Below, one piece after another: positions 19,421 through 27,923 of a DNA stretch of 64,000 bases. This DNA is from Halotia branconii CENA392. GTDB lineage: Bacteria; Cyanobacteriota; Cyanobacteriia; Cyanobacteriales; Nostocaceae. The position numbers were made by a program, and so were the translations under genes. Under the pieces are notes generated by a model, which saw only the letters and a program-made list of their open reading frames with translations, had not been told where the DNA came from and ran no database searches. The stretch covers positions 5,187,455 through 5,251,454 of the forward strand of contig NZ_CP124543.1 in NCBI RefSeq assembly GCF_029953635.1. Reading direction: 5' to 3'. Numbering within the stretch: position 1 is the first letter of the stretch; each line of letters begins with the position of its first letter.

Positions 19421-19966
19421 TTAAGAAACTTTGAACTGTGATTGCTCAATATACATTTGTACGTGTTCTAATAAAGCATTTACATCTGCTTGTAGTTGCT
19501 GCAAATCTTGTTGAGGGTTTAATGTCCAAGTATGTATCGCATCCCAACTATCATCCAGAAAAGCATTTTGACAAGCATGGTAGTCAATTTTTCTATCTAA
19601 TTTTTTTGGTAAACTACCTGTTTTCAAAAGTACCACACCATAAATTTGCAATCCATGATCTTCTAAAAGAGCAGTGCGAATAGCTTTAACTACTTCATCA
19701 ACATTGATAATTCTTGAATAAGTTTTTTTAATTTCTTGAACAACTACTAATCGTTCTTGATCATTCAGCTCCACAAAAAATGCAACTCCAGCGTTTGGTC
19801 TTAAGGATGGATGGCTTTTTTTAACACATTGTTCAATAGCTTGAATACAACTGTTGCAACCTTTAACAGTCATTCCATCCTTGATAGATTCTTGGTTGAG
19901 GTTACTTTCATTAACCAAGCTAGGTAATTCTTCTTGCTTATTTTCAATCAATACTAAATAATTCAT
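19421..19966 (-). CDS. Stand-alone copy of a FAAL C-terminal subdomain
   Basis: A 181-residue protein. Residues about 40-155 align with the C-terminal subdomain of the neighbouring FAAL (SHPSLRPNAGVAFFVEL against CHPALRPAGGAAFAVEI; VVVQEIKKTY against VIVQEVERSY; GSLPKKLDRK against NSLPKTSSGK). The large adenylate-binding subdomain is absent, so it cannot adenylate on its own. The A10-like lysine position appears kept but the TSSG before it is lost. Ribosome binding site AGGAAAAC precedes the ATG. It lies 41 bp before the PKS gene and is probably co-transcribed. It could be a remnant of a duplicated FAAL or a regulatory partner; both are inference. Confidence 0.65.
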   Translation of the reverse strand: MNYLVLIENKQEELPSLVNESNLNQESIKDGMTVKGCNSCIQAIEQCVKKSHPSLRPNAGVAFFVELNDQERLVVVQEIKKTYSRIINVDEVVKAIRTALLEDHGLQIYGVVLLKTGSLPKKLDRKIDYHACQNAFLDDSWDAIHTWTLNPQQDLQQLQADVNALLEHVQMYIEQSQFKVS

Positions 19967-20110
19967 TGTTTTCCTACTTCATTGTAAAATTAACTCCAGT
20001 AAATTCATTTGAGAATTTAGATCAGCAATATTATATATTACGGGTCACTACTATAAAGTTATGCATTATAACAATAGTTTTTTCAAAAAATAATTTAGAT
20101 AAATACAGAT

Positions 20111-20142
20111 AACCACAGATAAATCAATGTTTATCTGTGGTT
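20111..20142 (-). terminator. Strong hairpin downstream of the kinase gene
   Basis: A perfect 13-bp stem AACCACAGATAAA/TTTATCTGTGGTT with a 6-nt loop, 58 bp after the kinase stop and about 145 bp before the FAAL-like gene start. An A/T-rich stretch follows on the minus strand, but not an immediate T-run. It probably ends or attenuates transcription from the kinase. Confidence 0.5.
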
Positions 20143-20200
20143 TATTAACTAGTAATGAACCTAATTTAGTTATTAAATATAAAATTAATACAAAAACTAT

Positions 20201-21685
20201 TTAATTTTCATTATATACAAATTTAGATTTAATTAGGTTGCGTGTGTCATTCTGAAAGCGTTCTGCTATTATTTTGTCAGGAATTGATGCTGCTAATAGT
20301 TCTATAAGCTGATTGGGAGAACAATCTGGAAAGGTAGTTAATATCTTATTGATAATTAAGTGAGCAATTGGGCCAATAAAATTAGTAAATTCTTTTTTAA
20401 TGACTTCCAAAAGCTGCAAATTACCATTTATAGAGGTTTTTTCTAAAAAATGATGAGTATTAATTTGAATATTATTTCCATTAGTAGGTTTACTTTTTGT
20501 TACTATACTTTTGTTGTTTTTTTTAGCAAAAATACTAATAATTTTTGCAACTATGTTAGAAGTTTTTTTTAAAACACCAATAGAAGATTCACTAGCAGGA
20601 GTTGTGTGTTTCTCTATATACTCTGGTAAATCTAAATTGAGATAAAGAGGATTCGACAATTCATCATGATATTGTCTAAGAGTACGTTCTAAATTTTGTA
20701 AAATTACTAACTCTTCTAATGCTTTGTTTGTTTCTATTTCTTGTTGGCGAGTTTTAATAGCTTTTATTGGAGATACAATTTTAAATTCACCACTAGATGC
20801 TGTAGGGGAATTAATATGCATCTTATGCAAATTCAAAATAATCTCTTTAGCCGATTGGAAGCGTGCAGGAGGGGAATCTATCAGCATTTTGTCGATAATT
20901 TCGGCTAAATCATCACCAATATTGACTTGCGATCGCCATTGCCAATTGAGTGATTCATCTAAGAGCAAATGTGGCATTTTTCCGGTTAACAGCACAATTG
21001 CACAAACACCAAGAGCATAGATATCACTAGAAGGATAGGAAAGTCCTAAACGCAACTGTTCGGGAGGAGAATAACCATACTTCCCTACTACTGAAGTGCG
21101 ATTTGAGTGACAAAAATTGATGGAATGAGGAGATATAACTTGAGTAACATTCTCTTTTACTGCTCCAAAATCAATCAGCACAGGTTTAGATTGATGATGA
21201 GGTAGCATAATATTTTCTAGTGAAATATCTCTATGAATTATCTGGCGATCATGGAGATAATCTAAAACTGGTAATACATCTGCTAACCATGTTCTCACTT
21301 CTACTTCCGAAAAAGGCTGACTTTTCTGTGCTAAACGCTCAAATAAAATTTCCGAATAAGTTTTACCATTAATATATTCCTGAACGATAAAGGTGCGATC
21401 GTTATCCGTAAACCAAGCTAAAAATTTAGGAATTTGAGGATGCTGAAGTTGATATAAAACTTTTGCTTCACGTTCAAACAACTCTTTAGATTTACAAATA
21501 TTTTTTTCTGGTGATGCTGTCGGGACAAACTCTTTCAAAACACAAGGTTCATCAAACCGTTGATTGTCTAATGCTAAATAAGTTCTTCCAAATCCTCCCT
21601 TACCAAGCAACTTTTGAATCTGGTAACGGCTGTGTATTAAAGTTCCTGGCTCAATTTCTGTAATCATCTCTAATACGTTATTCAT
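20201..21685 (-). CDS. Serine/threonine protein kinase with C-terminal domain shared with the caspase
   Basis: A 494-residue Hanks-type kinase. It shows the glycine loop LGKGGFGRTY (about 29-38), the VAIK-like lysine in CVLKEF, the catalytic loop HRDISLEN (about 155) and IDFGAVKE for magnesium binding. The C-terminal 200 residues hold a low-complexity linker and a terminal domain (IGPIAHLIINKILTTFP onward) that matches the C-terminus of the caspase-like protein at 5999-8167. No membrane segment or PASTA repeat is seen, so it should be cytoplasmic. It sits inside the lipopeptide cluster and may regulate it, but no substrate is evident. Confidence 0.88.
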   Translation of the reverse strand: MNNVLEMITEIEPGTLIHSRYQIQKLLGKGGFGRTYLALDNQRFDEPCVLKEFVPTASPEKNICKSKELFEREAKVLYQLQHPQIPKFLAWFTDNDRTFIVQEYINGKTYSEILFERLAQKSQPFSEVEVRTWLADVLPVLDYLHDRQIIHRDISLENIMLPHHQSKPVLIDFGAVKENVTQVISPHSINFCHSNRTSVVGKYGYSPPEQLRLGLSYPSSDIYALGVCAIVLLTGKMPHLLLDESLNWQWRSQVNIGDDLAEIIDKMLIDSPPARFQSAKEIILNLHKMHINSPTASSGEFKIVSPIKAIKTRQQEIETNKALEELVILQNLERTLRQYHDELSNPLYLNLDLPEYIEKHTTPASESSIGVLKKTSNIVAKIISIFAKKNNKSIVTKSKPTNGNNIQINTHHFLEKTSINGNLQLLEVIKKEFTNFIGPIAHLIINKILTTFPDCSPNQLIELLAASIPDKIIAERFQNDTRNLIKSKFVYNEN

Positions 21686-21848
21686 TTGGCGTAAACATGA
21701 TTTTTTACTTAATAGTGTTGTATCTTCAAGAATTATGCAGAAAATAGACAGTTGGCGAGTATTTAAAACTTGAGATTGCGGTATAAGTCATACCAGCCAA
21801 CAGATAAAAAAGCATCAAAAAATTACTGCTATTACAGTACGGCGTAAA

Positions 21849-21909
21849 TAAGCAGATTCCCACTATCGCTGAATTTGATAATAATCAGTGAAGTGCAAAT
21901 CTGCTTTTT
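21849..21909 (-). terminator. Hairpin downstream of the cupin/JmjC gene
   Basis: The inverted repeat AGCAGATT/AATCTGCT is extended by inner CAC/GTG and CTGA/TCAG pairings. It lies 75 bp after the stop of the JmjC-like gene and upstream of the kinase start. A T-run follows on the plus strand and a weaker one on the minus strand. Candidate only. Confidence 0.35.
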
Positions 21910-21983
21910 AAGTTTGTAGATTCTAGACAGTAGCGGAAACGTTATTCTTTGCTAAGTTTCTATCTTTCAAGCATTGTTTAATC

Positions 21984-22847
21984 TTATGATTTTCTCAAAT
22001 GTTGTCTGATTTGATAAGGAATTACATAAGGTGCTATTTGTAATAAAGTCGGTAAAAACCCCTTTTGCACAAATAGGTCTTTAATAGTTGGAGGATACCA
22101 AAAAGTCAATGAAATATTTTCCTCTAGGGCTGTAACATGATGCCACCATAAAGGAGGAATATAAAGTATTTCTCCGGCTTCTAGAACTACCTCAATTTTG
22201 TCTTGCCAAGGAAATTTAGGATATGATTTCAAGTCTGTTACAACAGGATCTACTTTACTCCAAGCAGGGGAATAAGCATTTTCTCTAATAGGTGGATCAA
22301 ATGATAAATAATTAGATGGTGGAAATAAAATAAATCTTTTGCGTCCTCTAATTTGTACAAAAATATTATGTACATCATCAAAGTGTAAATAAGTTGTTGA
22401 GGTCGACTTTTTATTAGAAAAACCAAAAAAGAAATACATTATTTTTGGCTTTTTATTAAAATACTCTGGATAAACTATATCTTTAACAAGTTCAGGAAAG
22501 TGCTTTTGAAAATCTACCTGAGCCATGTAGTAAGATATATTATCATCCTTTTGATTACCATCAACTATATTAATATAGTCTTTAAATTTCATTTGCTTGC
22601 GATCGTGATAATACTCAGCAGCAGCAAAGTTGTACTTTTGGAAGAAGGTTTGGTTATAAGCTTCAACAGGAACAAGATTATCTCCACAAACATCTGTTAG
22701 ATAGCTGTTTGACCAATTTTTACAAGCATTCCATTGGTTAGCTACATCATTGATTACAAAAGCTTTACCTTGCTTCCATAAATTTAAAAATTCTTGCTTG
22801 CTAGGATTAGAGATTTTTGTAATAGAACTTTTTTCGATAGTGATCAT
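21984..22847 (-). CDS. Cupin-8/JmjC-type Fe(II)/2-oxoglutarate oxygenase
   Basis: A 287-residue protein with the double-stranded beta-helix iron motif: H-x-D in YLHFDDVHN near residue 156 and the distal His in IPPLWWHHVT near residue 252. GRKRFILFPP and EAGEILYIPP are typical of the FIH/JmjC cupin-8 family, which hydroxylates proteins or small molecules. AGGAG precedes the ATG by 10 nt. It lies 63 bp downstream of devA on the same strand, so it is probably expressed with the exporter and is a candidate tailoring hydroxylase for the lipopeptide. Substrate not shown. Confidence 0.8.
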   Translation of the reverse strand: MITIEKSSITKISNPSKQEFLNLWKQGKAFVINDVANQWNACKNWSNSYLTDVCGDNLVPVEAYNQTFFQKYNFAAAEYYHDRKQMKFKDYINIVDGNQKDDNISYYMAQVDFQKHFPELVKDIVYPEYFNKKPKIMYFFFGFSNKKSTSTTYLHFDDVHNIFVQIRGRKRFILFPPSNYLSFDPPIRENAYSPAWSKVDPVVTDLKSYPKFPWQDKIEVVLEAGEILYIPPLWWHHVTALEENISLTFWYPPTIKDLFVQKGFLPTLLQIAPYVIPYQIRQHLRKS

Positions 22848-22910
22848 GAGAAATATCTCCTAGTTAGTTGAGGTTAAAATTGGTGTTACTGGTCTAAGGG
22901 AATCAATTTA

Positions 22911-23606
22911 TTAGGCAGCGCGGACATCATTTTTTAAGTAACCATCTTCCATGTGAATGATGCGGTCAGCCATATTAAGAATACGATCATCATGAGTGAT
23001 TAAAAGAATAGAACAACCTTGATATTTAGCCCGTTCTTTTAATGTCTCAACGACTATCTGAGTACTATTTTTATCTAACGATGCTGTCGGCTCATCAGCT
23101 AGAATTAGTTGGGGTTGAGTAACAAGTGCGCGTGCAAATGCTACACGTTGTTTTTGTCCTTCAGAAAGTTGATCTGGATAATAATGAATGCGGTGATTTA
23201 GACCCACTAATTCCAGCATCGTTTCTGCTCGACGGCACATTTCTTTGCGAGACATATTACGACCTAATTCCATAGTCATTTGTACATTTTGGGTAGCAGT
23301 AAGAAAGGGTACTAAGTTATGTTTTTGAAACACATATCCAATTTGACGGCGTAGTTGTAATAGCTTTTTATTACCAGCCCGATATACTTCTCTTCCCAAA
23401 ACTTTGACACTACCTTCTTGGACACTCCGTAAACCAGCCATGAGGCTGAGTAATGTTGTTTTCCCTGAGCCAGAAGGGCCAGTTAAAATTACAATTTCAC
23501 CAAATTTAATCGACAAACTAATATCAAATAAAACCTGTTTTCTTAATGAGCTTTTACCGAAGTAATGGTTGAGATTCTGAATAGAGATAATAGAAGATTG
23601 ACTCAT
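22911..23606 (-). CDS. devA: ABC exporter ATPase, DevA family
   Basis: A 231-residue ATPase with Walker A GPSGSGKTT (about 40), signature LSEGQKQR (about 143), Walker B LILADEPTAS and the switch His in LLITHDDRI. It follows a DevC-type permease and a DevB-type periplasmic adaptor, giving the standard devBCA order. In Anabaena DevBCA moves heterocyst glycolipids with TolC. Paralogues next to NRPS clusters are commonly taken as product exporters, which is the inferred role here. Confidence 0.88.
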   Translation of the reverse strand: MSQSSIISIQNLNHYFGKSSLRKQVLFDISLSIKFGEIVILTGPSGSGKTTLLSLMAGLRSVQEGSVKVLGREVYRAGNKKLLQLRRQIGYVFQKHNLVPFLTATQNVQMTMELGRNMSRKEMCRRAETMLELVGLNHRIHYYPDQLSEGQKQRVAFARALVTQPQLILADEPTASLDKNSTQIVVETLKERAKYQGCSILLITHDDRILNMADRIIHMEDGYLKNDVRAA

Positions 23607-23683
23607 AATTATTACCTAAATATTAGATGTTAAATCAAAACTTAATAAAGAAAGTTGGCTGTTTTATAGAAGCAGAAACGACT

Positions 23684-24841
23684 TTACCCAAAAAGTTCGG
23701 CTGGATCGGCAGAACGAAGTTTATTCATCGCTAACATTCCAGCAATAGAACACATAATAATTGTCAGTAACATCACCATCACACCTCTAGTGATAGTCAT
23801 AATCATCGGCAAACGAGTAGCTTCTTGAACAAAGTTATAAATATACATACAAAGAGCAAATCCAGGAATATAGCCAATCAAGGACATTAAAAATGCTTGT
23901 TGTAAAACCACCTTGACTAAGTATGAATTTCCATATCCAATAGCTTTAAATGTGGCGTAAATAAATATGCTATCAGAAATTTGCGTGTAGAGAATTTGAT
24001 AAACAATAATGCCACCAAATACACAACCAATAACTGTACCCATATTAAAAATGAATCCAATGGGTGTGGACTGTGCTAAAACGTCTTTCTCTAGTTGGGT
24101 GTAATCTGCTAGAGTCATAATTTTTAGCTCTTGAGGTAAGTCTTTTGAGACTTTTTCAATTATGCTTTGGGGATTGACACCAGGTTTAACTTTAATCACT
24201 CCCATTTGAACTTTTTCTAATGGGTGATTTAAAATTTCCGAAAATGTTAAATCACTAGTGATAATCACACCATCGGCTGTCATTATCCCACCTCCCAGAG
24301 AAAATAATCCTTTCACTTGAATTTGACGATTAGATACATCTGTTGTTACTTCGCCGTTTTTTTCTAAACTTTCAACAATAGGGCCAAATTCAGGTCGAGA
24401 CAGGCGATCAAATAATATGGTGTTAGCAGCTTTAATGACTTCTGTTTGTTGATTGACTTCTGGTAAGTTAAACACAGGTTGATCGGGTGTAAAACCAGCG
24501 ATCGCAATTGGTCTGTTGACAAAAGTTTCAGGATTTTTGAAATTAGTAACGGAAAAATAAAAAGGATTAACCGACTCTATCTCATCCACAGCCGAGATGT
24601 TATACAGATAGCGTCGCGGAAACACCTTCATATCAAAAAAACGCTCTGTATCACGATGTAGTAATACTAAATCAGCTTGGATTTTTTTATGAAACACCAC
24701 AGCATCTTCAAAAAGTCCGTCTCGAAAACCCAATTGAATAAACATCAACATTACTGCAAAAGTCACACCAGTAATGGTCACTAACAAACGAGGTTTACGA
24801 TGGATTAGTTGTAACCAAGCAACGGGGGTAGTAGCACTCAT
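23684..24841 (-). CDS. devC: ABC exporter permease, DevC family (MacB-like)
   Basis: A 385-residue permease of the DevC/FtsX type. It has an N-terminal membrane segment (about 18-40), a large periplasmic domain (about 45-260) and three C-terminal membrane segments (about 265-290, 310-335 and 350-375). It ends in the common RSADPAELFG tail of the family. It lies 22 bp after devB and 77 bp before devA, an operon arrangement. Confidence 0.88.
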   Translation of the reverse strand: MSATTPVAWLQLIHRKPRLLVTITGVTFAVMLMFIQLGFRDGLFEDAVVFHKKIQADLVLLHRDTERFFDMKVFPRRYLYNISAVDEIESVNPFYFSVTNFKNPETFVNRPIAIAGFTPDQPVFNLPEVNQQTEVIKAANTILFDRLSRPEFGPIVESLEKNGEVTTDVSNRQIQVKGLFSLGGGIMTADGVIITSDLTFSEILNHPLEKVQMGVIKVKPGVNPQSIIEKVSKDLPQELKIMTLADYTQLEKDVLAQSTPIGFIFNMGTVIGCVFGGIIVYQILYTQISDSIFIYATFKAIGYGNSYLVKVVLQQAFLMSLIGYIPGFALCMYIYNFVQEATRLPMIMTITRGVMVMLLTIIMCSIAGMLAMNKLRSADPAELFG

Positions 24842-24863
24842 AATTTAGAATGTTTATATTAAG

Positions 24864-26090
24864 TTAAACCTGAGTAGGAGTTTTAATTTTGACATCAACT
24901 TGCAAGTTGATAAAATTAGCAGCTTTTTGAGTATCAGCCGGATCTAAAGAAATTTTCACCTCTGCAACTCTGGAGTCGATATTGATTGAAGGGTCATTAT
25001 TGACCACATTTCGCTTACCTATTTGGACACCAATCTTTTCAACAGTTCCAGTTAATCCTTTAGGTAGTGCTTTACTTGATATTTCTGCTTTTTGACCCAC
25101 TTGAATTTTGCTGATATCAGTTTCGTAGATTTCGGCAACGACATACATCTTTTGAGTTTGACCCAACTCAACTATGCCATTTTCACTAATAGTTTCGCCG
25201 GGAAAAGTATTAATCTTCAAAATTTGTCCACTCATAGGCGATCGCACATAAGCTAAAGCTAAATTAGCTTGTGCTTCCAAAACAGCAGCCTTGGCTCTTT
25301 CTAACTCGCTTTGAGCAACCTGCACATCAACAGGACGAACTTCTTTTAACTCTGACAAACTAGCTTTAGCTTCTTGAATCTGTTTAGGAAACGATGATAA
25401 AGTTTGGTTGAGAGAACTTTGACCTTCCTTGAGTTGTGCTTGCAAAGTTTCTACTGCTAATAACTTAGTATCTCTTGTGACCGCAGATATAGCACCCTGC
25501 TCATATAGCGATTGAAAACGTCCATATTCTGTTTCGGCATTTCTCAATTGCGCTTTTAAGCCAGCAATCTTAGATTTTTGAATGTTGATATCCCCTTGAA
25601 ACTGGGCTTGTAAACTTGCAATGCGTGCTTGTTGAGCAGCAACTTCTCCTTGTTTTGTAGTTCCTGCTTGAGCTTGAATCAGTTGCGATTGAGCAACTCG
25701 AACACCCGTTTTGGCTTTTTCTAAAATTGTTTGCAGTTGACTTACATTATCCAGCACAGCAATTAATTGTCCGCGATGAACATTATCGCCTTCTTTGACC
25801 AAAACCTGATCTAACCTGGCAGTCTGTAAAGCTGATGGCCCAGATAAGTTAATAATTTTGTCTTTGGTTTGAATGCGTCCTAACGCTGCAACTGTGGGGA
25901 TGACAGGTTTTTGAACTACAACTGTTGGGGTAACGTTACTCTGCTTTGTAGATTGCCAACTAAAATTTGAACTAGTAGCCAAAATATAGGCAGGCACAGC
26001 AATAGTCGCTAATCCTACAGGAACTATGAAAGCTAGTGTCAATTTTTTAGATTTTGGATCAAAGTTGATCGGTTTGCGAAAAATCTGCAT
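24864..26090 (-). CDS. devB: HlyD-family periplasmic adaptor, DevB
   Basis: A 408-residue membrane fusion protein. It has an N-terminal membrane anchor (about 20-40) and a lipoyl half-motif (VKEGDNVHRGQLIAVLD near 95). A long alpha-helical hairpin rich in Ala/Gln/Glu (about 120-275) follows, then the second lipoyl half and beta-barrel (VRSPMSGQILKI near 285). It would bridge DevA/DevC to an outer membrane TolC. It is the first gene of devBCA. A MITE-like element lies 237 bp upstream, between it and the MFS gene. Confidence 0.87.
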   Translation of the reverse strand: MQIFRKPINFDPKSKKLTLAFIVPVGLATIAVPAYILATSSNFSWQSTKQSNVTPTVVVQKPVIPTVAALGRIQTKDKIINLSGPSALQTARLDQVLVKEGDNVHRGQLIAVLDNVSQLQTILEKAKTGVRVAQSQLIQAQAGTTKQGEVAAQQARIASLQAQFQGDINIQKSKIAGLKAQLRNAETEYGRFQSLYEQGAISAVTRDTKLLAVETLQAQLKEGQSSLNQTLSSFPKQIQEAKASLSELKEVRPVDVQVAQSELERAKAAVLEAQANLALAYVRSPMSGQILKINTFPGETISENGIVELGQTQKMYVVAEIYETDISKIQVGQKAEISSKALPKGLTGTVEKIGVQIGKRNVVNNDPSINIDSRVAEVKISLDPADTQKAANFINLQVDVKIKTPTQV

Positions 26091-26327
26091 TGGAGGTTAA
26101 CCTCAATTAATATGGTTGCGATTGTATGTGTAGGTAATTCGTAATTATTTCGGTTATTCGGCTAACTTTACAGAGAACTAATTAACTTGAATTGCTTCTG
26201 TATCTTGATAGGGGGTAAGCCAATTATTTTATGCAGTTGCTTGACTAGATTCTGATAGATTTACTGCTGAACGATTATTACGCGCTTTTCCTAACCTCAC
26301 TTTGACCAAGGCTTCGCCCATAAGTAA

Positions 26328-26527
26328 TACCGTTTCACTTTAAAGTTGATACATTTGGGGAAGCAGGGGAAGCAGAGGAGGCAGAGGAGGCAGGGGAAGC
26401 AGCACTTCGGCTACTTCGGCTACGCCCTTCGGCTACGCTCAGGCTAAACTCAGTACAAGTACGCTCAGTGACCAAAGGCAGGGGGAGTAAGAAAAGTAAT
26501 TTGTATCAATAATTTCGTGAAATGGTA
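26328..26527. repeat. MITE-like element, copy 2
   Basis: It has the same inverted ends as the copy at 5125, flanked by TAA on both sides as in a 3-bp target duplication. The 200-bp core contains GGGGAAGCA-type units and an inserted CTTCGGCTACGCCCTTCGGC-type repeat block. It sits in the 505-bp gap between the MFS exporter and devB. A C-rich short repeat (CCCCCTGCCCCCCGCCCCCT) lies just beyond its right end at about 26549-26570. Confidence 0.7.
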
Positions 26528-26595
26528 TAAGCAGTGCGCTCAGTCTTTCCCCCTGCCCCCCGCCCCCTGCTCCCTTGCCTCTTTTGACGACTGTA

Positions 26596-27912
26596 CTAGC
26601 AACTTGGGTTAATAGCATCGGGTACTTGCTTTTCTACTAGTCTCAATGGTTTGTAATGGTAGGCAATGATAGTTGCCAATACGGTGAGTATTCCCATCAC
26701 AATAAACATCAAACCGATACCACGTCCTTGACCGACACCAATAATTTTTCCTATACTTCCTGCCAACAGCCCGTCAGGAGTCATTAACGGTTCAAAGATT
26801 TTATCTGCTAATGGTCCGGCAACAGTATAAGCTAAAGGCTGTGATGCGTTAGCGATCGCTCCTATTGTGGCAAAAACTCGACCTTGAAGACTAGAGGGTA
26901 CTTTCTTTTGAAAAATAACTTGAGCTGAACTGTTAATAATGGGGAGACCAAAGAAAAACAAAAAAGCTATCAGTGCTAAGACTAAAACAGATTGGTAAAA
27001 CCCTGCACAGGTAATGCATAACCCACCTAGTAGCATAAAAGCAAATATACTGAGAGTTAAATACTGTGGCGTTCTCACTGTACTCACGAGGATGCTGCTT
27101 ACTAACATTCCTATACCGCCAGTAGTCATAATTGTACCCAAGTCTGTAGCCGAGCCAAAGGACAATACTAGCGGCGTAATTAGCATTTGTACAATTCCGA
27201 CCAGGAAATTGTTTACAGCAAAGAACAATAGCAGTGCAAACAGTCCTCTTCGTTGAACCAGATAGACCAAACCGTAAGATGCTTCCTTCAACCAAGAAGT
27301 TTTTTCAGCGCGATGTCTATCAATGTATTGTTTAGGAAACGGAGTTAGTAACAGAGTACTCAAAGCAAACAAAAAGGTGGCAAAATCAATAAAAATAATG
27401 CCATCAATTTCAAGAAACAGCAGCAGGATACCGCCTAACATTGGTGCAACTAACCGACCTGCGGCTTCCCCAACTTGCAGCATACCATTGGCTCGTCCCA
27501 GTTTTTCCGGTGGAACAAGTAAGGTAGTAGCTGCCGTATAAGCTGGCCATTGAAAGGCACTGAAGCAGGAACTAATAGCAGCACCCACGTATATGTGCCA
27601 AATAGCCAAATCGCCTGCGGCTAATAAAATTGCAATTACCCCCGTAGAAATACCTGCTCCTAAGTCACTAAATAACATCATCCAACGGCGGGGGAATTGG
27701 TCTACCAGCGTGCCAGCCACGGGAGAAATCAAAATCATGGGCAAGCTAGTAAAGAGGGAAATGAGGGCGAACTGTGTTACTGAACCAGTTCGCTGGTATA
27801 CCCATACACCCAAGGCAAAATTAGTTAGCTGCGAGCCGATGAGGGAAATCATCTGTCCAAACCAGATGATGGTAAAAATTTGCATTCCTGTATTTTTTGG
27901 ATGTTGGGTCAT
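26596..27912 (-). CDS. Major facilitator superfamily exporter
   Basis: A protein of about 438 residues from the ATG at 27912, chosen because AGGA lies 8 nt upstream. The longer frame from 27927 overlaps the preceding stop codon by 4 nt. Twelve hydrophobic segments are readable. The loop after segment 2 carries GTLVDQFPRRWMM, the MFS motif A pattern of the EntS/MefA exporter branch. It follows the terminal NRPS module directly, so it is translationally linked to it and probably helps export the lipopeptide. Its substrate is not shown. Confidence 0.85.
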   Translation of the reverse strand: MTQHPKNTGMQIFTIIWFGQMISLIGSQLTNFALGVWVYQRTGSVTQFALISLFTSLPMILISPVAGTLVDQFPRRWMMLFSDLGAGISTGVIAILLAAGDLAIWHIYVGAAISSCFSAFQWPAYTAATTLLVPPEKLGRANGMLQVGEAAGRLVAPMLGGILLLFLEIDGIIFIDFATFLFALSTLLLTPFPKQYIDRHRAEKTSWLKEASYGLVYLVQRRGLFALLLFFAVNNFLVGIVQMLITPLVLSFGSATDLGTIMTTGGIGMLVSSILVSTVRTPQYLTLSIFAFMLLGGLCITCAGFYQSVLVLALIAFLFFFGLPIINSSAQVIFQKKVPSSLQGRVFATIGAIANASQPLAYTVAGPLADKIFEPLMTPDGLLAGSIGKIIGVGQGRGIGLMFIVMGILTVLATIIAYHYKPLRLVEKQVPDAINPSC

Positions 27913-27923
27913 GGCAAAATTCC

